Of a DNA stretch of 64,000 nucleotides, positions 31,935 through 43,201 are shown one piece after another (the first letter of the stretch is position 1; each line of letters opens with the position of its first letter). Made by a program: the position numbers and the translations under genes. The notes beneath the pieces were generated by a model. It saw only the letters and a list, made by a program, of their open reading frames with translations. It was not told the origin of the DNA and did not search any database. This DNA comes from Acanthosoma haemorrhoidale (lineage: Eukaryota > Arthropoda > Insecta > Hemiptera > Acanthosomatidae), in assembly GCA_930367205.1 (NCBI GenBank), contig OV884015.1, forward strand, positions 105,464,509 through 105,528,508. The letters run 5' to 3'.

Positions 31935-33515
31935 TTTTTGAATACAAAAACTTTATTATGATAAAATTACAATCTGCCTAATTGGGCTATAAGTAATTGT
32001 GATAAATTATCTCATTCATACCAATTTACAATTTTCATTCACTCGCTCATTCATACTATATATACAAACAGCCCAAAGGCCCCCCAAGTCCATTTGGTTG
32101 TCACCTCCCTCGCCTGCGAAGGAGGAAGTGGAGTCTTCGGAAGTCTCTGACGCTCCTACGTCAGCCGCGTCACTGGTTAAAAGCCAGTGGAGGCTGACCA
32201 AGAGCCTGAGAGCCACAGACGCTCGGGACATGATTGGAGAAACTGGCCATTGCCAGGACTCCCACTGTTACATATTTATAGCAGGTCACGAGGCCACTGC
32301 TGCTTTAGTCTCCGAGGAGGATTATAGGGATGAGTGGTGCAGTGCAATGACTATGCTAGGGAATTAGGGAGGTTGTATAGGTTACTATGGAATTTCATGA
32401 ACTTGGAAGGGATGAATTCAAGAATGTAGGGTATATTAAGATCGTTATGAAGGGTTTTGTTGCTGACGTAATAAGGGGCATTTACTATTGTTCTCTGTAC
32501 TTTTGATTGGAAGGATTGGATGCGCTTAATGTTCTTTTTTCTTAATAACTTTTTTTCTGTCCCCAATAGACCTTGTCGGGGGGGGGGGGGGCGTCCCTAG
32601 GGGATTGCCTGATCACTCTAGCCCTGGTGACAAGTGCGGATTGTTGTAGTTTATAACATGGACCATTGTTCCATGTCGGCATTTAATATCTGACTCCATT
32701 TATGATAGGTATGTGTCCCGACAATACACTATGTTCAAAAGAAAAGGATACAGAGGTTGCATAGAGGATAAGACGGGTTCAGAGTTCAAACGGGGCACGG
32801 CAATGTGGTAGGCGCGAGGCGTCAGAAGGCCTGCAAGGTTGTCAGACAAGGTGCTGGCGCAGAGGTGTGGCAGAGAGAGTAGAGTTCAGTGCCTAATCTC
32901 CTGGTCTTAAATACAATTTCCCCTTCCTAGTGAAAGGGGTAAGTTTTACGATACCCAGGTGGCCAATCCCCCTTAGGCTTACGACTGTTGGCCTAAAAGG
33001 GTGTGTTTTATGGCTGCTAGGGACTCACCCACTTAGGTTATTTGACCGCCTATAGGTGCCCCTATGTCTGCCCTGGTCTAGTCAGGTACCGCTTATGACG
33101 GTGCCCCTCTGTTTACCTGGCCTCCTACCATTGCCGCGTGGACCCTGGTTTATTACAAGAAGCTTACAAAGATTTACATTATATTATAATACATTATTTG
33201 CACCAGAGTATAGGGTGATTTACATATATGTTTGGCGCTCGCTACAGACCTATTCCGTATGTCCAGATTGGTTTAAGTATAATTTTGTAAATAAGTACTT
33301 TATATTCTATTGAGTGATGGGATGTCCTTCGAAGTAGTCTGTACAGTTGTCCAAAGCGTCTGTTTAGTTCTTGTCTTTTTAGCCTAGTGTGTAGGTTCCA
33401 TGTCAGTATTTTTTCGAGATGGTAGCCTAAATACCGTACTGTCTCAGACACAGGGAGAGGAATCGAATTTAAAAAGACCAACAGACAGGACTTACGAATA
33501 ATGTAAATTATACAA
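31935..33515 (-). mobile_element. LINE family B copy interrupted by an LTR
   Basis: The minus-strand copy starts upstream of the RLKRQELNRR block (reading CLLVFLNSIPLPVSETVRYL, 33510-33420), continues IYKIILKPIWTYGIGL to 33252, is split by an LTR (32574-33246), resumes at 32568 and runs through the 3' UTR to its AATAAAG end near 31945. Frameshifts are present. The start of the copy before 33510 is not recognisable. Confidence 0.88.
32574..33246 (-). mobile_element. Solo LTR, 673 bp, inside a LINE B copy
   Basis: It begins TGTCGGG and ends GCTACA on the plus strand and is flanked by a perfect 5-bp duplication GACCT (32569-32573 and 33247-33251). Removing it restores the LINE B reading across CCCCAATAGACCTATTCCG. 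Internal blocks (TCTGACTCCAT, GGTATGTG.CCCGACAA) match the LTRs at 48.6 and 54.8 kb, so it is the same LTR family in minus orientation. No internal retrotransposon region is attached, as expected after recombination between two LTRs. A run of 13 G at 32579-32591 is probably a local expansion. Confidence 0.85.
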
Positions 33516-34350
33516 TCAGAATGGTCAAGGGGGGGGGGATAATCGACTCGTACTAGTTTCAAGATAACAAACCTCCCTCTCTTCGGGATCATTAATGAAA
33601 TGAACCCCTGACAAGCATGGTTTATCAAAGCATAGAAGACACGCTGCACCCTTGTACCTACTCTGAGCCTTCAGAAACATTATTAGTGAATATCTGACAA
33701 AGATTAAACGCAATGTCTCATTATGCTCATAAATCATTCATAAAAGGAAATAACGTTATATTTTCGCCATTGGAAAATTAAGTTTAGGCTCCATTCCATG
33801 GAATCTATTCAGGCCTCCAAAGGCTAACATTTACGAAGTGTTAATTAAAAAAAACTTAATTCAATTTATACTTTGTCTCATCTTTCTGATTATTCACGCT
33901 AATACACTTTTTTTTTCTGAAAAACAACAACAACATAAAACACCAAAGAAAATAAAGGAAAAAAAAAATGTTCAGTTTTGCCTGTTCCATTTACGCAGCT
34001 GACATGACGACAGACCTCTCTACAAAACTTTCTCTCTTGCGAATGACATCTCTTTTCTTGCTTTTGATTTGGTTTGCTCGAAAAGTTCGGTACGAAAATC
34101 AAAGCGTACAAAAGTTTTCACATCCTCAAAAAAAAAAAAGTAAATTATTCTTCAAATTATTAAAGAAAGTAGGCAAACACCTCGGATTAAACATCAACAT
34201 TAAGAGAACTATGTTGGAAGTACGACTGACCAAAAGTTTGGGATAAACTCTGCGATGATTTAATAAGCATTATTAATTATCAATCAGTCTTTAATTTATT
34301 TGGAGATAATTTTTTCAAGAAGGATGAATAACGATTTTAATCCAACACAT

Positions 34351-34357
<7 letters not shown>
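33516..34357. other. Unassigned stretch
   Basis: Contains short frames without recognisable content and A-rich runs. It may include the lost 5' side of the neighbouring LINE B copy. Confidence 0.35.
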
Positions 34358-34382
<25 letters not shown>

Positions 34383-35003
34383 CAAACAATTTTACTAAGA
34401 TAAAATTACAATCTGCCTTTTATTAGGCAATGAGTAATTGAGATAAATGTCATCATTCATACTATATTTACAATTCATCATTCACTCGCTCATTCATAAA
34501 ATATTTACAAACAGCCCAGAGGCCCCCCAAGTCCACAAGGGTCACCTCCCTCGCATGCGAAGGAGGAAGCGGAGTCTTGGGAAGTCCTCCACGCTCCTAC
34601 GTCAGCCGCGTCACTGGATAAGCCAGCGGAGGCTGACCAAGAGCGCGAGAGCCACAGACGCTCAGGACATGATTAGAGGAACTGGCCATTGCCAGAACTC
34701 CCACTATCACTTAGTTATAGCAGGTCACGAGGCCACTGCCGTTTTAATCTCCGAAGAGGATTATAGGGGTGAGTGGTGCAGTGCAACGACTGTGCTAGGG
34801 AATTAGGGTGGTTGGATAGGTTACTATGGAATTTTATGAACTTGGAAGGGATGAGTTCAAGAATATAGGGTATATTCAGATCATTGTGAAGGGTTTTGTT
34901 GCTGACGTAATAAGGGGCATTTACTATTGTTCTTAGGACTTTTGATTGAAAGGATTGGATGCGCTTGATGTTCGACTTTTTTGCTGTCCCCCATAGCTCT
35001 ACA
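34358..35003 (-). mobile_element. LINE family B, 5'-truncated copy
   Basis: Read on the minus strand it begins at the GAGCTATGGGGGACAGC block (35003), gives SNIKRIQSFQSKVLRTIVNA and NKTLHNDLNIPYILELIPSK, then the 3' UTR, and ends near 34383 before a ~25-bp poly(T) run. Confidence 0.9.
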
Positions 35004-35397
35004 TATGTATTATTGATCATAACGTCAAGACCTTTATTTTAATATCCTACTCAATATAAATGAAAAATATTCATTTATTAATTGTAATTTATTAATTAGT
35101 AGAATGGGTTATTCTTAAAGAGTGAAAAGAATGAAAAGTCACACCTAAATTCTTTTTATTTCAGCTCTTTACTCATTAATGACCATAGGTCATTTTCCCT
35201 TGAATTACATAGCATTTAACATTATTAGAGAATTAAATGGAATTGCCATACAAAATACAATTAATGGTTAAAGCGAAATAAAAAAACTCAATGGGTGTTA
35301 CCATTGTAAGCTAATGTTAGACTCTATTCTATGTTTAATTCCTTTTTTTTTTTTACTGTAACAGATATATTTTAAATTTATGAAGTTTTTATGCCAT
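35004..35397. other. AT-rich spacer
   Basis: No feature identified between two LINE B copies of opposite orientation. Confidence 0.4.
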
Positions 35398-36112
35398 ACT
35401 GACTGATGTGAATGCAAATGAAAGTGCTGGTACATAAATGAAATTTAAGTTTTAACTGATCCCATCTCTCAATAGAAAATAAATTACTAAAAGTTATACT
35501 TAAGCCAATCTAGGCATACGGAATAGAGCTGTGGAGGGACAGCAAAAAAGTCGATCAAGCGTATCCAATCCTTTCCATCAAAAGTCCTGAGAACAATAGT
35601 AAATGCCCCTTATTACATCAGCAACAAAACCCTTCATCATGATCTTAATATACCTTACATTCTTGAACTAATCCCTTCTAAATTCATGAAATTCCATAGT
35701 AACCTATCCAACCACCCTGGTCCCCTAGCACAGTCATTGCACTGCAGCACTCATCCCTATAATCCTCCTCGGAGACTAAAACGGCAGTGGCCTCGTGTCC
35801 TGCTATAAATGCGTGACGGTGGGAGTCCTGGCAATGGCCAGTTTCTCCAATCATGTCTTGAGCGACTGTGTCGCGCTCTTGGTCACCCTCTCTGGCTCGT
35901 ATCCGGGAACGCTGGTGGCGGAGGAGCGTGGGGGACTTCCCAAGACTCCGCTTCTTCTTTCATGTGCGAGGGAGGTGACAACCATGTGGATTTGGGAGGT
36001 CTCTTTGTAAATACTGTATGAATGAGCGAGTGAATGCAAATTGTAAATATGCCTTGAATGAGAATATTTATCACAATCACTTATTGCCCAATGAGGCAGA
36101 TTGTAATTTTAT
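35398..36112 (+). mobile_element. Chimeric LINE B element, leader type 1, with 3' tail
   Basis: Same ~62-bp leader as at 29681, differing at two positions, joined to family B RT sequence at CCCATCTCTC, followed by the RT C-terminal piece and the 3' UTR to about 36112. It lacks the AATAAAG end. Confidence 0.85.
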
Positions 36113-36489
36113 AAGTTTCAATAAGTTGTAACTGTGGATGAAGACACTTGGGAGTTTTTTTTCTTTATCCACCTATAATATTAAAAAAAGTTTTAATGCC
36201 TTTCTGTAATAACCAATAGTATAAATTATACATTATTAATAACCATACGTTTAATTTGATGCCTTATTCAAAATAATAGAAAATTTTATACCTCCAGTTT
36301 TAGGATGATGGGTATATTTATTTTTAATGTCAACTGGATTCTCTGAGAAAAGTCTCATGGAGCTCATGGCTGATAAAGATTTTAATAAACAAATTAAAGT
36401 TGAGCTTACTTTTATTATTAAAAAAAATTGTCTGCAACTGTTCAAGTTGAAAAGATAATTAAACCTTAGACGATTTGAGAAGGTCTTAC

Positions 36490-36830
36490 AAGAAAAGATA
36501 GACCGCTCGGGCTTTCCCTAGCAGGCCGCTGGGGGTGGGTGCAGGAAGGCTTGGGGCTTGCATGCCTCTCGGCTAATTTCCTCAGCGATACAGTCCGAAT
36601 ATAAACGAGACCCTGGGAGCCAGTTTGCGTCAGAACTTTGCAAATGTATGGACCTTTCTCTCCTCGTCCGTCCCTGAATTAAGATGAATGTATCTTTGTT
36701 CCCGCCCGCCGGTGCTGGGGCGCTTTGTGCTAGCGGGGTTAGTAACAGTTTCATTTCGCCTGTTCTATGTGTGCTCAACTGTGAGGGGCTTAATACCTGC
36801 GAATCAAAGGTTCTGCCAATCAAACCAAAG
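36490..36830. other. GC-rich patch, possibly promoter-like
   Basis: Markedly GC-richer than its flanks, with AATATAAACGAGACC near 36600 followed by CCAGTTTGCGTCAG, an arrangement like a TATA box and initiator. Minus and plus frames exist but look like by-products of base composition. No second copy in the window. Function unknown. Confidence 0.2.
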
Positions 36831-36884
36831 TACTTTAAAAACAGGCTTCGCATATTATTCGCCTACTCACGCCATGATTATTTT

Positions 36885-37520
36885 TCTCTTCATAGCCCCT
36901 TTAAATCCACAAATAATTATATACAATTATAGATCCTCAGGCGAATCTATTTACAAATTATTTTTGTGTTTCCTGTAGCGTCGCTACATTATATACAGGT
37001 TTTGTTATTTTATAAAAATTATATAATGAAATAAACAAGTATAATAATATACATTATACGTGGCTGGCTTGAACTGACTCTAATAAAGGTGACGGGGCTC
37101 ACCTTTTTGATCAAACTAACTTACATACTGATTCTTAACCTAATTTCCGACCGACAGTCTGTTTCCATCGATCCGGGAGGGGTGGTGGGGTCACAGTGTT
37201 AAACACTGGGTTTGTCAGGTACTGCAACGAGTCGAAAAACTTGACGTGTCTCCGGCTGCTGAACTCGCCCACCGACGGCACACCAAGCAACGGGTGCAGA
37301 TCAGCGTTATTATACTCTCGAGAGAGGTATGTCGGACCACTTTTCACATGATACCATTCTGGAAATGCTAAAGACATCTGGCTGGGTAAATAGCGGGGCA
37401 CCGTACAGCAGAGCTGGTCGGAGGACACATTTATATATCATCAGTTTGAGACGAAGCGACAGGTTGTGTGAAGTTAGCAAGTGCGATAGCCGGTACCTTT
37501 GTCGTACCTTTTCTATTTTA
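36885..37520 (-). mobile_element. LINE family C, 3' part
   Basis: Minus-strand translation gives HPLLGVPSVGEFSSRRHVKF, FDSLQYLTNPVFNTVTPPPL and PDRWKQTVGRKLG, the end of a reverse transcriptase related to family A. It then runs into the family C 3' UTR (GAGCCCCGTCACC, and CTCAGGCGAATC at 36940-36960). The 5' side near 37520 is broken by frameshifts. Confidence 0.88.
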
Positions 37521-37994
37521 TTACTAAAATGAGTAGAGAAATGGAGACCACAGTTTGCCTGAACGCTACTTCAAAACGTCTGGGGTTTCAGAAAATTTTA
37601 ACTTATAGCTATTTTGTATAATTTTTTTGAGCCAAAACTGCTATCTCATAAGATTCGTATATCCATTTGAGTCCAATACTATTGGCTAGTTAAAATGACC
37701 ATAGTCACAAATCCTTCCCCTAACTAACAAATTTCTTATCTTTTCTCCATATATATTTAACGTCAAATCAATCGTATAATAATATTGTTTTGTATTTTAA
37801 AATGTAGGTGAGGTGCCGGTGGCTAATTCACATTTTTGTTCTTTAAATCTTGAACACAAGCCAAATTTCGGGTGAGAGGTCTGTTGTTAAAGGAAGAGGC
37901 TTTACCTTCATTTGTCTCCCTGCTGGAATGTCTATGTGTCTACTAACGATTCATTCGATCTGAAATGTTTACAAAGTCCCAAATCATAGAAAAA
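37521..37994. other. Unassigned stretch
   Basis: AT-rich, no coding or repeat signal. Confidence 0.35.
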
Positions 37995-39290
37995 ATCTTT
38001 TTTTTGGTTAAAAATCCATAATGGCTTTACTTAACTTTCAAAATTTATAAATTCATTTTTCTATTTTTATTAGGCGATATCAAGTTTAATTTTTTTACAA
38101 TCATTTAAAAATAACGCCAAGTCTGTCAATTCTTCTTCGTTTAGGTGTATGGCATTGATAATAATTCCAATACTCCAGAAAAGAAACCGTTATGACTTTA
38201 AGTTGGTTCTAATATTGACTTTGTTTCCAGGCGCTAGGGGTATACAGTACCCGCACGACTTTTAGCTATCCCAAGCCCGACCTGACCTACTTTTAATTTG
38301 TAGTACGTTAGAGTTAATCCCTATTATATATATTCTAACATTCATAATATTTGAGAATATCATGGACAGGAACCCTCACATCTGGTAAGCATCTTCCTTT
38401 ATGCTCCTAGGAGTGGGGATGAGATAAAAGGGCAGTCTTAGCACAACCCTCGAGAAGAGCGGAGTTAGCAAGCTCCCAAATTGGTGGTCACCAACAGGAA
38501 GAGAGGAGAAGAACCAACAGCAGAAGTAACGTTGATTGGATAAAAGGAAGATCATCAATTGGGTGATATTAATATTGTTTTTATTATGAATCCATTAAAA
38601 GAATTTGAGCTCAAATTTCATGTTTTTTTTAATTAGTAGTAACTATCCTATTTTAAAAAGAATTGAATATTTTTTTATACTTTTTGTCAGCACTCTATAT
38701 AATTATAATTATTTGTTATAACCATTTTATTTGAATATATTTCACAATTCCTAGTTTCTCAATTTATTAATAACTACAACATAAGCCTTGAGATCGGGCG
38801 ATTCAATCGGGATAAATTCCTATGTCAAAGACATAAAAACAATTTGAATTAAAGATCTCATGACGGACCTGCCAAATTAGTTAAGGTAAACTGATCAAAT
38901 AAGGTAGAAAAAGAAATGGTAAAAAATGAGGTAGGTTTCAATATATATTTACTATTAATACTAATACTGAAAGTCAATATTAGAACCAACTTAAAGTCAT
39001 AAAAGTTTCTTGTATGGACTATTGGAATTATTATCAATGCCAATTGAAAGCTGAGTATATTCGCCATTTTTTTATTATTGAAATATTTTTATATAAACTG
39101 TTCTACTGACTCAATTTTTAATACTATTATTAACAAAGTTCTATTTTTTATATGGACATGCGAGTATACACCTAAACGAATAATAATTTACAGACTAGGA
39201 AAAAATGGAATGGGTGAATTTATAAATTTTGAAAGTTAAGTAAAGCCATTATAGAGTTTTAACCAAAAAAAGATTTTTTCTATATATATT
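37995..39290. repeat. Long inverted repeat (arms ~230-320 bp, spacer ~740 bp)
   Basis: The left arm (37995-38225) and right arm (38967-39290) are reverse complements in the same block order: TAATGGCTTTACTTAACTTT, TTCGTTTAGGTGTAT, GGCATTGATAATAATTCC and GACTTTAAGTTGGTTCTAAT. The arms differ by small indels and substitutions; the right arm has an extra segment. The spacer is AT-rich and non-coding. This could be a foldback-type transposon or an inverted duplication; transcription through it would give long hairpin RNA. Confidence 0.85.
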
Positions 39291-41007
39291 ATATATATAA
39301 AATAAATAAAGGTCCTACATGTGAGAAAAAACACCATTGGAGTTCTCTATTGCTACATGTCGATCATTTGATCAAAATTCCTTAATAGCTCCTAGCAATA
39401 ATATTCCTTCCCTGATTCATAGGCTATTACATTTCAGAGGGGTTGTTGTGAGCTTTCGAGCGTGAAAAGCAGACCGCTGAGCCGATAGATTGAACGCACG
39501 TTAATTGAACGGCGATAACTTCCATCGCTAACTGCCCATCAACAGATACGGGCACACAGAAGCTCCCCCCCCCATATGCGGTGAGTTGTGCGGTCTGTTT
39601 ATAAAATCCGACGAGGGCTGAATACCATTCCCGACCACGACAAGGGAATATTTGGCGGTAATTAGATGGGATAATTTACATCGATTCGCCGCAGAGCAAT
39701 AATAACGGTGGGAGAATGAACAGATACTTCGTAGGCCATTATGCCACCAATAACAGTCTGCTGGCTCCCAATTACCAACGAGCTGAAAAAAACATGGCTT
39801 TTCACAGCGGATATGAAATTGCTTCCCCGATAATAACTCTCCTTTCCGTCCCGGCTGTACTTTCAAACTGGTACGGGACAGTCGCCTTTCGCCTACAGTG
39901 GTTGTACACAAANNNNNNNNNNNNNNNNNNNNNNNNNNNNNNNNNNNNNNNNNNNNNNNNNNNNNNNNNNNNNNNNNNNNNNNNNNNNNNNNNNNNNNNN
40001 NNNNNNNNNNNNNNNNNNNNNNNNNNNNNNNNNNNNNNNNNNNNNNNNNNNNNNNNNNNNNNNNNNNNNNNNNNNNNNNNNNNNNNNNNNNNNNNNNNNN
40101 NNNNNNNNNNNNGTGTAGCCATGAAATTGATAAATAGTTGTGTTTTGTGTAGGCCCGACAAGATCTTTTATAACCAGATGTGCAGGCACCAATTTTCATG
40201 ATGTACAATTCTTTGAGAGACTGTCCTTAGGAAAAGTAGGCAAACTCACGAACATTTAAGTTAAAATTAGCTTATTATTAGGCATTAAAATGGAAAGGTA
40301 CGACGTGGCGTTTGTATTTATGAGTTGTGGGGTTCGTCAGTCTGTCGGGTTGAACTGCGCCAGTGAGTAGTATGGCCGAGTCATTATATAAATGAGCCTC
40401 AAAGTACGCACCGATTGGGTTTTCTGCCGGATTTATTCGGTCCTGTCGAGAGAGTCACTGACCTGCCTTTAATTACCTGTTCAATTAAGTGAGCTGTTTA
40501 AAATTCAGAGGATAACTTTAAGAAAGTACGACCCGCTAAGGAAGGTGCGAAGTAATTGGTATAAATTAGAGAAGTGCTAGCGAGAGTTAGGTCAAGGGAG
40601 CCGGTGTGTATAATGAACAGCTTTGTCCTTCGCTTTATAGCCCTTTAGGCTCGTCTCTGGTAATCTCACACCTCCACGCGGGATTTACTGTAGTTTTAGT
40701 CGTTCCGTTTCTTTCTAAAAGGAATTTCAGGTTTTTCCCACGAGGTTTAATGGTGTCTGTAACGGTGATCTGTAGGGCAGTTAGGAGTATTTCTTTTAAA
40801 TTATCTATTCCCCTTATTTATAGCAAATTTTTTTTTAGGAGGGAAAAGCAGACAGTCAAATCCAATCTGCTCAAATTCACGGCAATCAGTTTGGAAAAAT
40901 TTAAATGTTTCTTTAAATTTGTCAAGTTATGCTGAAATTTAAAGCTAAGTCTATTAAATTAAGATGGTATGAGAGCTCTAGGTAGTCATAGAATTACATT
41001 ATAAAAC
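39291..41007. other. Non-coding stretch around the assembly gap
   Basis: Composition on both sides of the gap is more balanced than the AT-rich average. No coding frame is supported; open frames crossing the gap are artefacts of N. No repeat from elsewhere in the window matches. Confidence 0.4.
39913..40112. other. Assembly gap (200 N)
   Basis: Exactly 200 undetermined bases, a round number used for a gap of estimated or unknown size. Order of the two sides rests on the assembler. Confidence 0.99.
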
Positions 41008-41605
41008 AACAACTTTATTATGATAAAATTACAATCACCTCATCGGGAAATAAGTAATTGTGATAAATGTTCTCATTCATAGCATATTTACAATTTTCAT
41101 TCACTCTCTCATTCATACAGTATTTACAAACAGCCCGGAGACCTCCCAAATCCGCATGGTTGTCACCTCCCTCGCATGTGAATGAAAAAATAGAGTCTTG
41201 GGAAGTCCCCCACGCTTATGTCAGCAGCGTCACCCAATACGAGCAATTGGAGGCTGACCAAGAGCGCGAGAGCCACATACACTCAGGACATGATTAGAGA
41301 AACTGGGCATTGCCAGGACTCCCACTGTCACGCATTTATAGCAGGTCACGAGGCCACTGCCACTTTAGTATATGGGGAGGATTATAGGGATGAGTGGTGC
41401 AGTGCAATGACTGTGCTACGGGATTAGGGTGGTTGGATAGGTTACTATGGAATTTTATGAACTCGGATGGGATGAGTTCGAGAAGGTAAGGTATATTAAG
41501 ATCGTTATGAAGGGTTTTGTTGCTGACATAATAAGGGGCATTTACTATTGTTCTCAGGACTTTTGAGTGAAAGGATTGGATAAGCTTGATGTTCAACGTT
41601 TTTTT
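41008..41605 (-). mobile_element. LINE family B, 5'-truncated copy
   Basis: On the minus strand it starts at AACGTTGAACATCAAGC (41602), reads NIKLIQSFHSKVLRTIVNAP and NKTLHNDLNIPYLLELIPSE, continues through the 3' UTR and ends CATAATAAAGTTGTTGTTTT near 41008. The repeated TTG at the end is the family's tail, in place of poly(A). Confidence 0.9.
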
Positions 41606-41754
41606 CCATTAATGCATATGAGCCCTCAACACGTAAGTGAATAGCTTATTACATTTGTGCAGAACAAAAGTGAAGTGAAATCAGAGGAGAGGTCGGCCAT
41701 TTTGCCATTAGACATTAGCACCATTCGGATCGTTCACTAACGTCGTGCAATTGT

Positions 41755-41850
41755 TTCTGAGCCAGTCGGTCTTGTGGCTCAGAGCCAAGACCCGTGACTC
41801 GCCACTGGAGGTTGTGAGCTTGATTCCCACCGGCGCTACGTACTTTTTTT
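41755..41850 (+). ncRNA. tRNA-like / SINE-head-like sequence
   Basis: GAGCTTGATTCCCACC near 41817 resembles a tRNA B box and T-arm (4 of 5 stem pairs), and TGGCTCAGAG near 41775 could serve as an A box. A run of 7 T at about 41844-41850 could act as a Pol III terminator. The hairpin GGTCTTG/CAAGACC (41768-41792) and a poor acceptor stem do not fit a functional tRNA. It may be a degraded tRNA pseudogene or a SINE head lying just upstream of the long LINE B copy. Confidence 0.28.
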
Positions 41851-42025
41851 CTTACAAACTAAAAACCGTTGTTATGATAAAATGAAATTTTATCAACAAG
41901 TGATCTCTCAAAATAAAAAAAAAAGATCGAGATCACTAGGTCCAACCCCGACAACGTCGCCTGTAAAGCGTAAACCAAGACGATCAACCAGGAATATATA
42001 AATAACCTCTTCTGCGGCTAGTTCC

Positions 42026-43201
42026 ATGGAAGAGATACCTCCACAGGCCAGCACATCCAATAATGATCCCGCCATAGAGTCACCTTTCTTCACGCCAAAC
42101 ACCTTTGAGGCGTTGAAAAATATCCCAGCAGAAGAAATGGAAGTCAACAAAACTCCAACACAGCCCCAGCCGCCTCCTATATTTGTACGCAATATTAGTA
42201 ACTTTAAATTACTATGCTCACAAATGAGCAAAATTGTTGGTACCGGCAAATATACGTGCCTAAGTCGCTCTCGGGACACGAAAATATCTCCGGACACTCC
42301 CGATACTTATCGGGCAATTATCAAATATTTGGACGAAACCAATGCTGACTTTCACACCTATCAGCTGAAACAAGAACGCTCGCTCCGAGTAGTAATTAGA
42401 AACTTGCACCCGACCACACCAGCTGACGAAATCGAAGATGAACTCTTTGCTCTTGGATTCAAAGTTCGTCAAATAACGAACGTGTTACGTGAGGATAAAC
42501 AACAAGAGGGATCAATAAAAACGGCGTTACCACTGTTCTTCGTCGATCTCGAGCGAACACCTGGAGTAGAGAAGATTTATGAACTAACACACCTGTACTA
42601 TACAAGGGTACAGGTTGAAAAACCGTTCCCCAAACGAGACATCGTCCAGTGCCATAATTGTCAGGCATATGGGCACACGAAATCTTACTGCCACCACCCT
42701 CCCAGATGTGTAAAGTGTAGTGGGCAGCACAGAAGCGATTTGTGCAAAAAGCCCCTACAATCTCCTGCGGTATGCGTACTTTGCAAGCAAGGCCATCCGG
42801 CCAACTACAAGGGCTGCGAGGCTTACAGAACGCTGAAGTCGAGGACCGAAAAACGCCGTCAGCCAGAAGTGGAAAAACTTGCAGCAAGAAGCGGCCCAGC
42901 CAGAAACTTGAGGCCTACTGTCTCTTTCGCCGATGCCGTTCGCAACAGAGAGCAGTCACAGGCACCACCCACCCCCTGTACACAAGATCACCTTTCCCAG
43001 CATTCCGTTCATCCCGTCAACCCACAAACTCTATCCCATCCTCAGCCACATATCTCGTACATTCCTCCACCTTCAAGTTCTTCGGATCTCACTAGCCTTT
43101 TAACCTCATTTCTTACAGAGTTCAGAACCCTAATTACTCCTCTCATTTCCCTACTTACAAATCTGGTCTCCTACCTTATCCCCGTTAAACAAAATCCATA
43201 A
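42026..43201 (+). CDS. LINE family B ORF1, gag-like nucleic-acid-binding protein, 391 aa (N-terminus interrupted)
   Basis: ORF1 proteins of jockey elements coat the element's RNA. This frame contains a PRE_C2HC-like region (about residues 115-190: VIRNLHPTTPADEI, EDELFALGFKVRQITNVLR) and three zinc knuckles: CHNCQAYGHTKSYC, CVKCSGQHRSDLC and CVLCKQGHPANYKGC. A proline/serine-rich tail follows. The frame is open from 42026 to TAA at 43199-43201. Upstream, the same frame continues back to an ATG at 41882 and encodes a basic segment (KKKRSRSLG, VKRKPRRSTRNI) broken by one TAA at 41999-42001. That upstream ATG is probably the original start, and the stop a later mutation. Confidence 0.88.
   Translation: MEEIPPQASTSNNDPAIESPFFTPNTFEALKNIPAEEMEVNKTPTQPQPPPIFVRNISNFKLLCSQMSKIVGTGKYTCLSRSRDTKISPDTPDTYRAIIKYLDETNADFHTYQLKQERSLRVVIRNLHPTTPADEIEDELFALGFKVRQITNVLREDKQQEGSIKTALPLFFVDLERTPGVEKIYELTHLYYTRVQVEKPFPKRDIVQCHNCQAYGHTKSYCHHPPRCVKCSGQHRSDLCKKPLQSPAVCVLCKQGHPANYKGCEAYRTLKSRTEKRRQPEVEKLAARSGPARNLRPTVSFADAVRNREQSQAPPTPCTQDHLSQHSVHPVNPQTLSHPQPHISYIPPPSSSSDLTSLLTSFLTEFRTLITPLISLLTNLVSYLIPVKQNP

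Noticed and set aside
32016..32367. Frames in LINE B 3' UTR copies (also at 34447, 41067, 45682, 50728, 52511)
   Set aside because: Recurrent frames of the shared UTR; they differ in length and frame from copy to copy, as expected for non-coding sequence.
33968..34246. 92-codon plus-strand frame next to A-rich runs
   Set aside because: Composition follows the local AT content, with no domain or repeat support.
39528..40208. Long open frames on both strands across 39528-40208
   Set aside because: They run through 200 N, which cannot contain stops; no coding evidence on either side.
41755..41850. A functional tRNA gene
   Set aside because: The acceptor stem does not pair properly and the D-arm region forms a different hairpin; kept only as a tRNA-like sequence.
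42459..42887. Antisense 142-codon frame within LINE B ORF1
   Set aside because: Shadow of the real ORF1 on the other strand; no independent signal.
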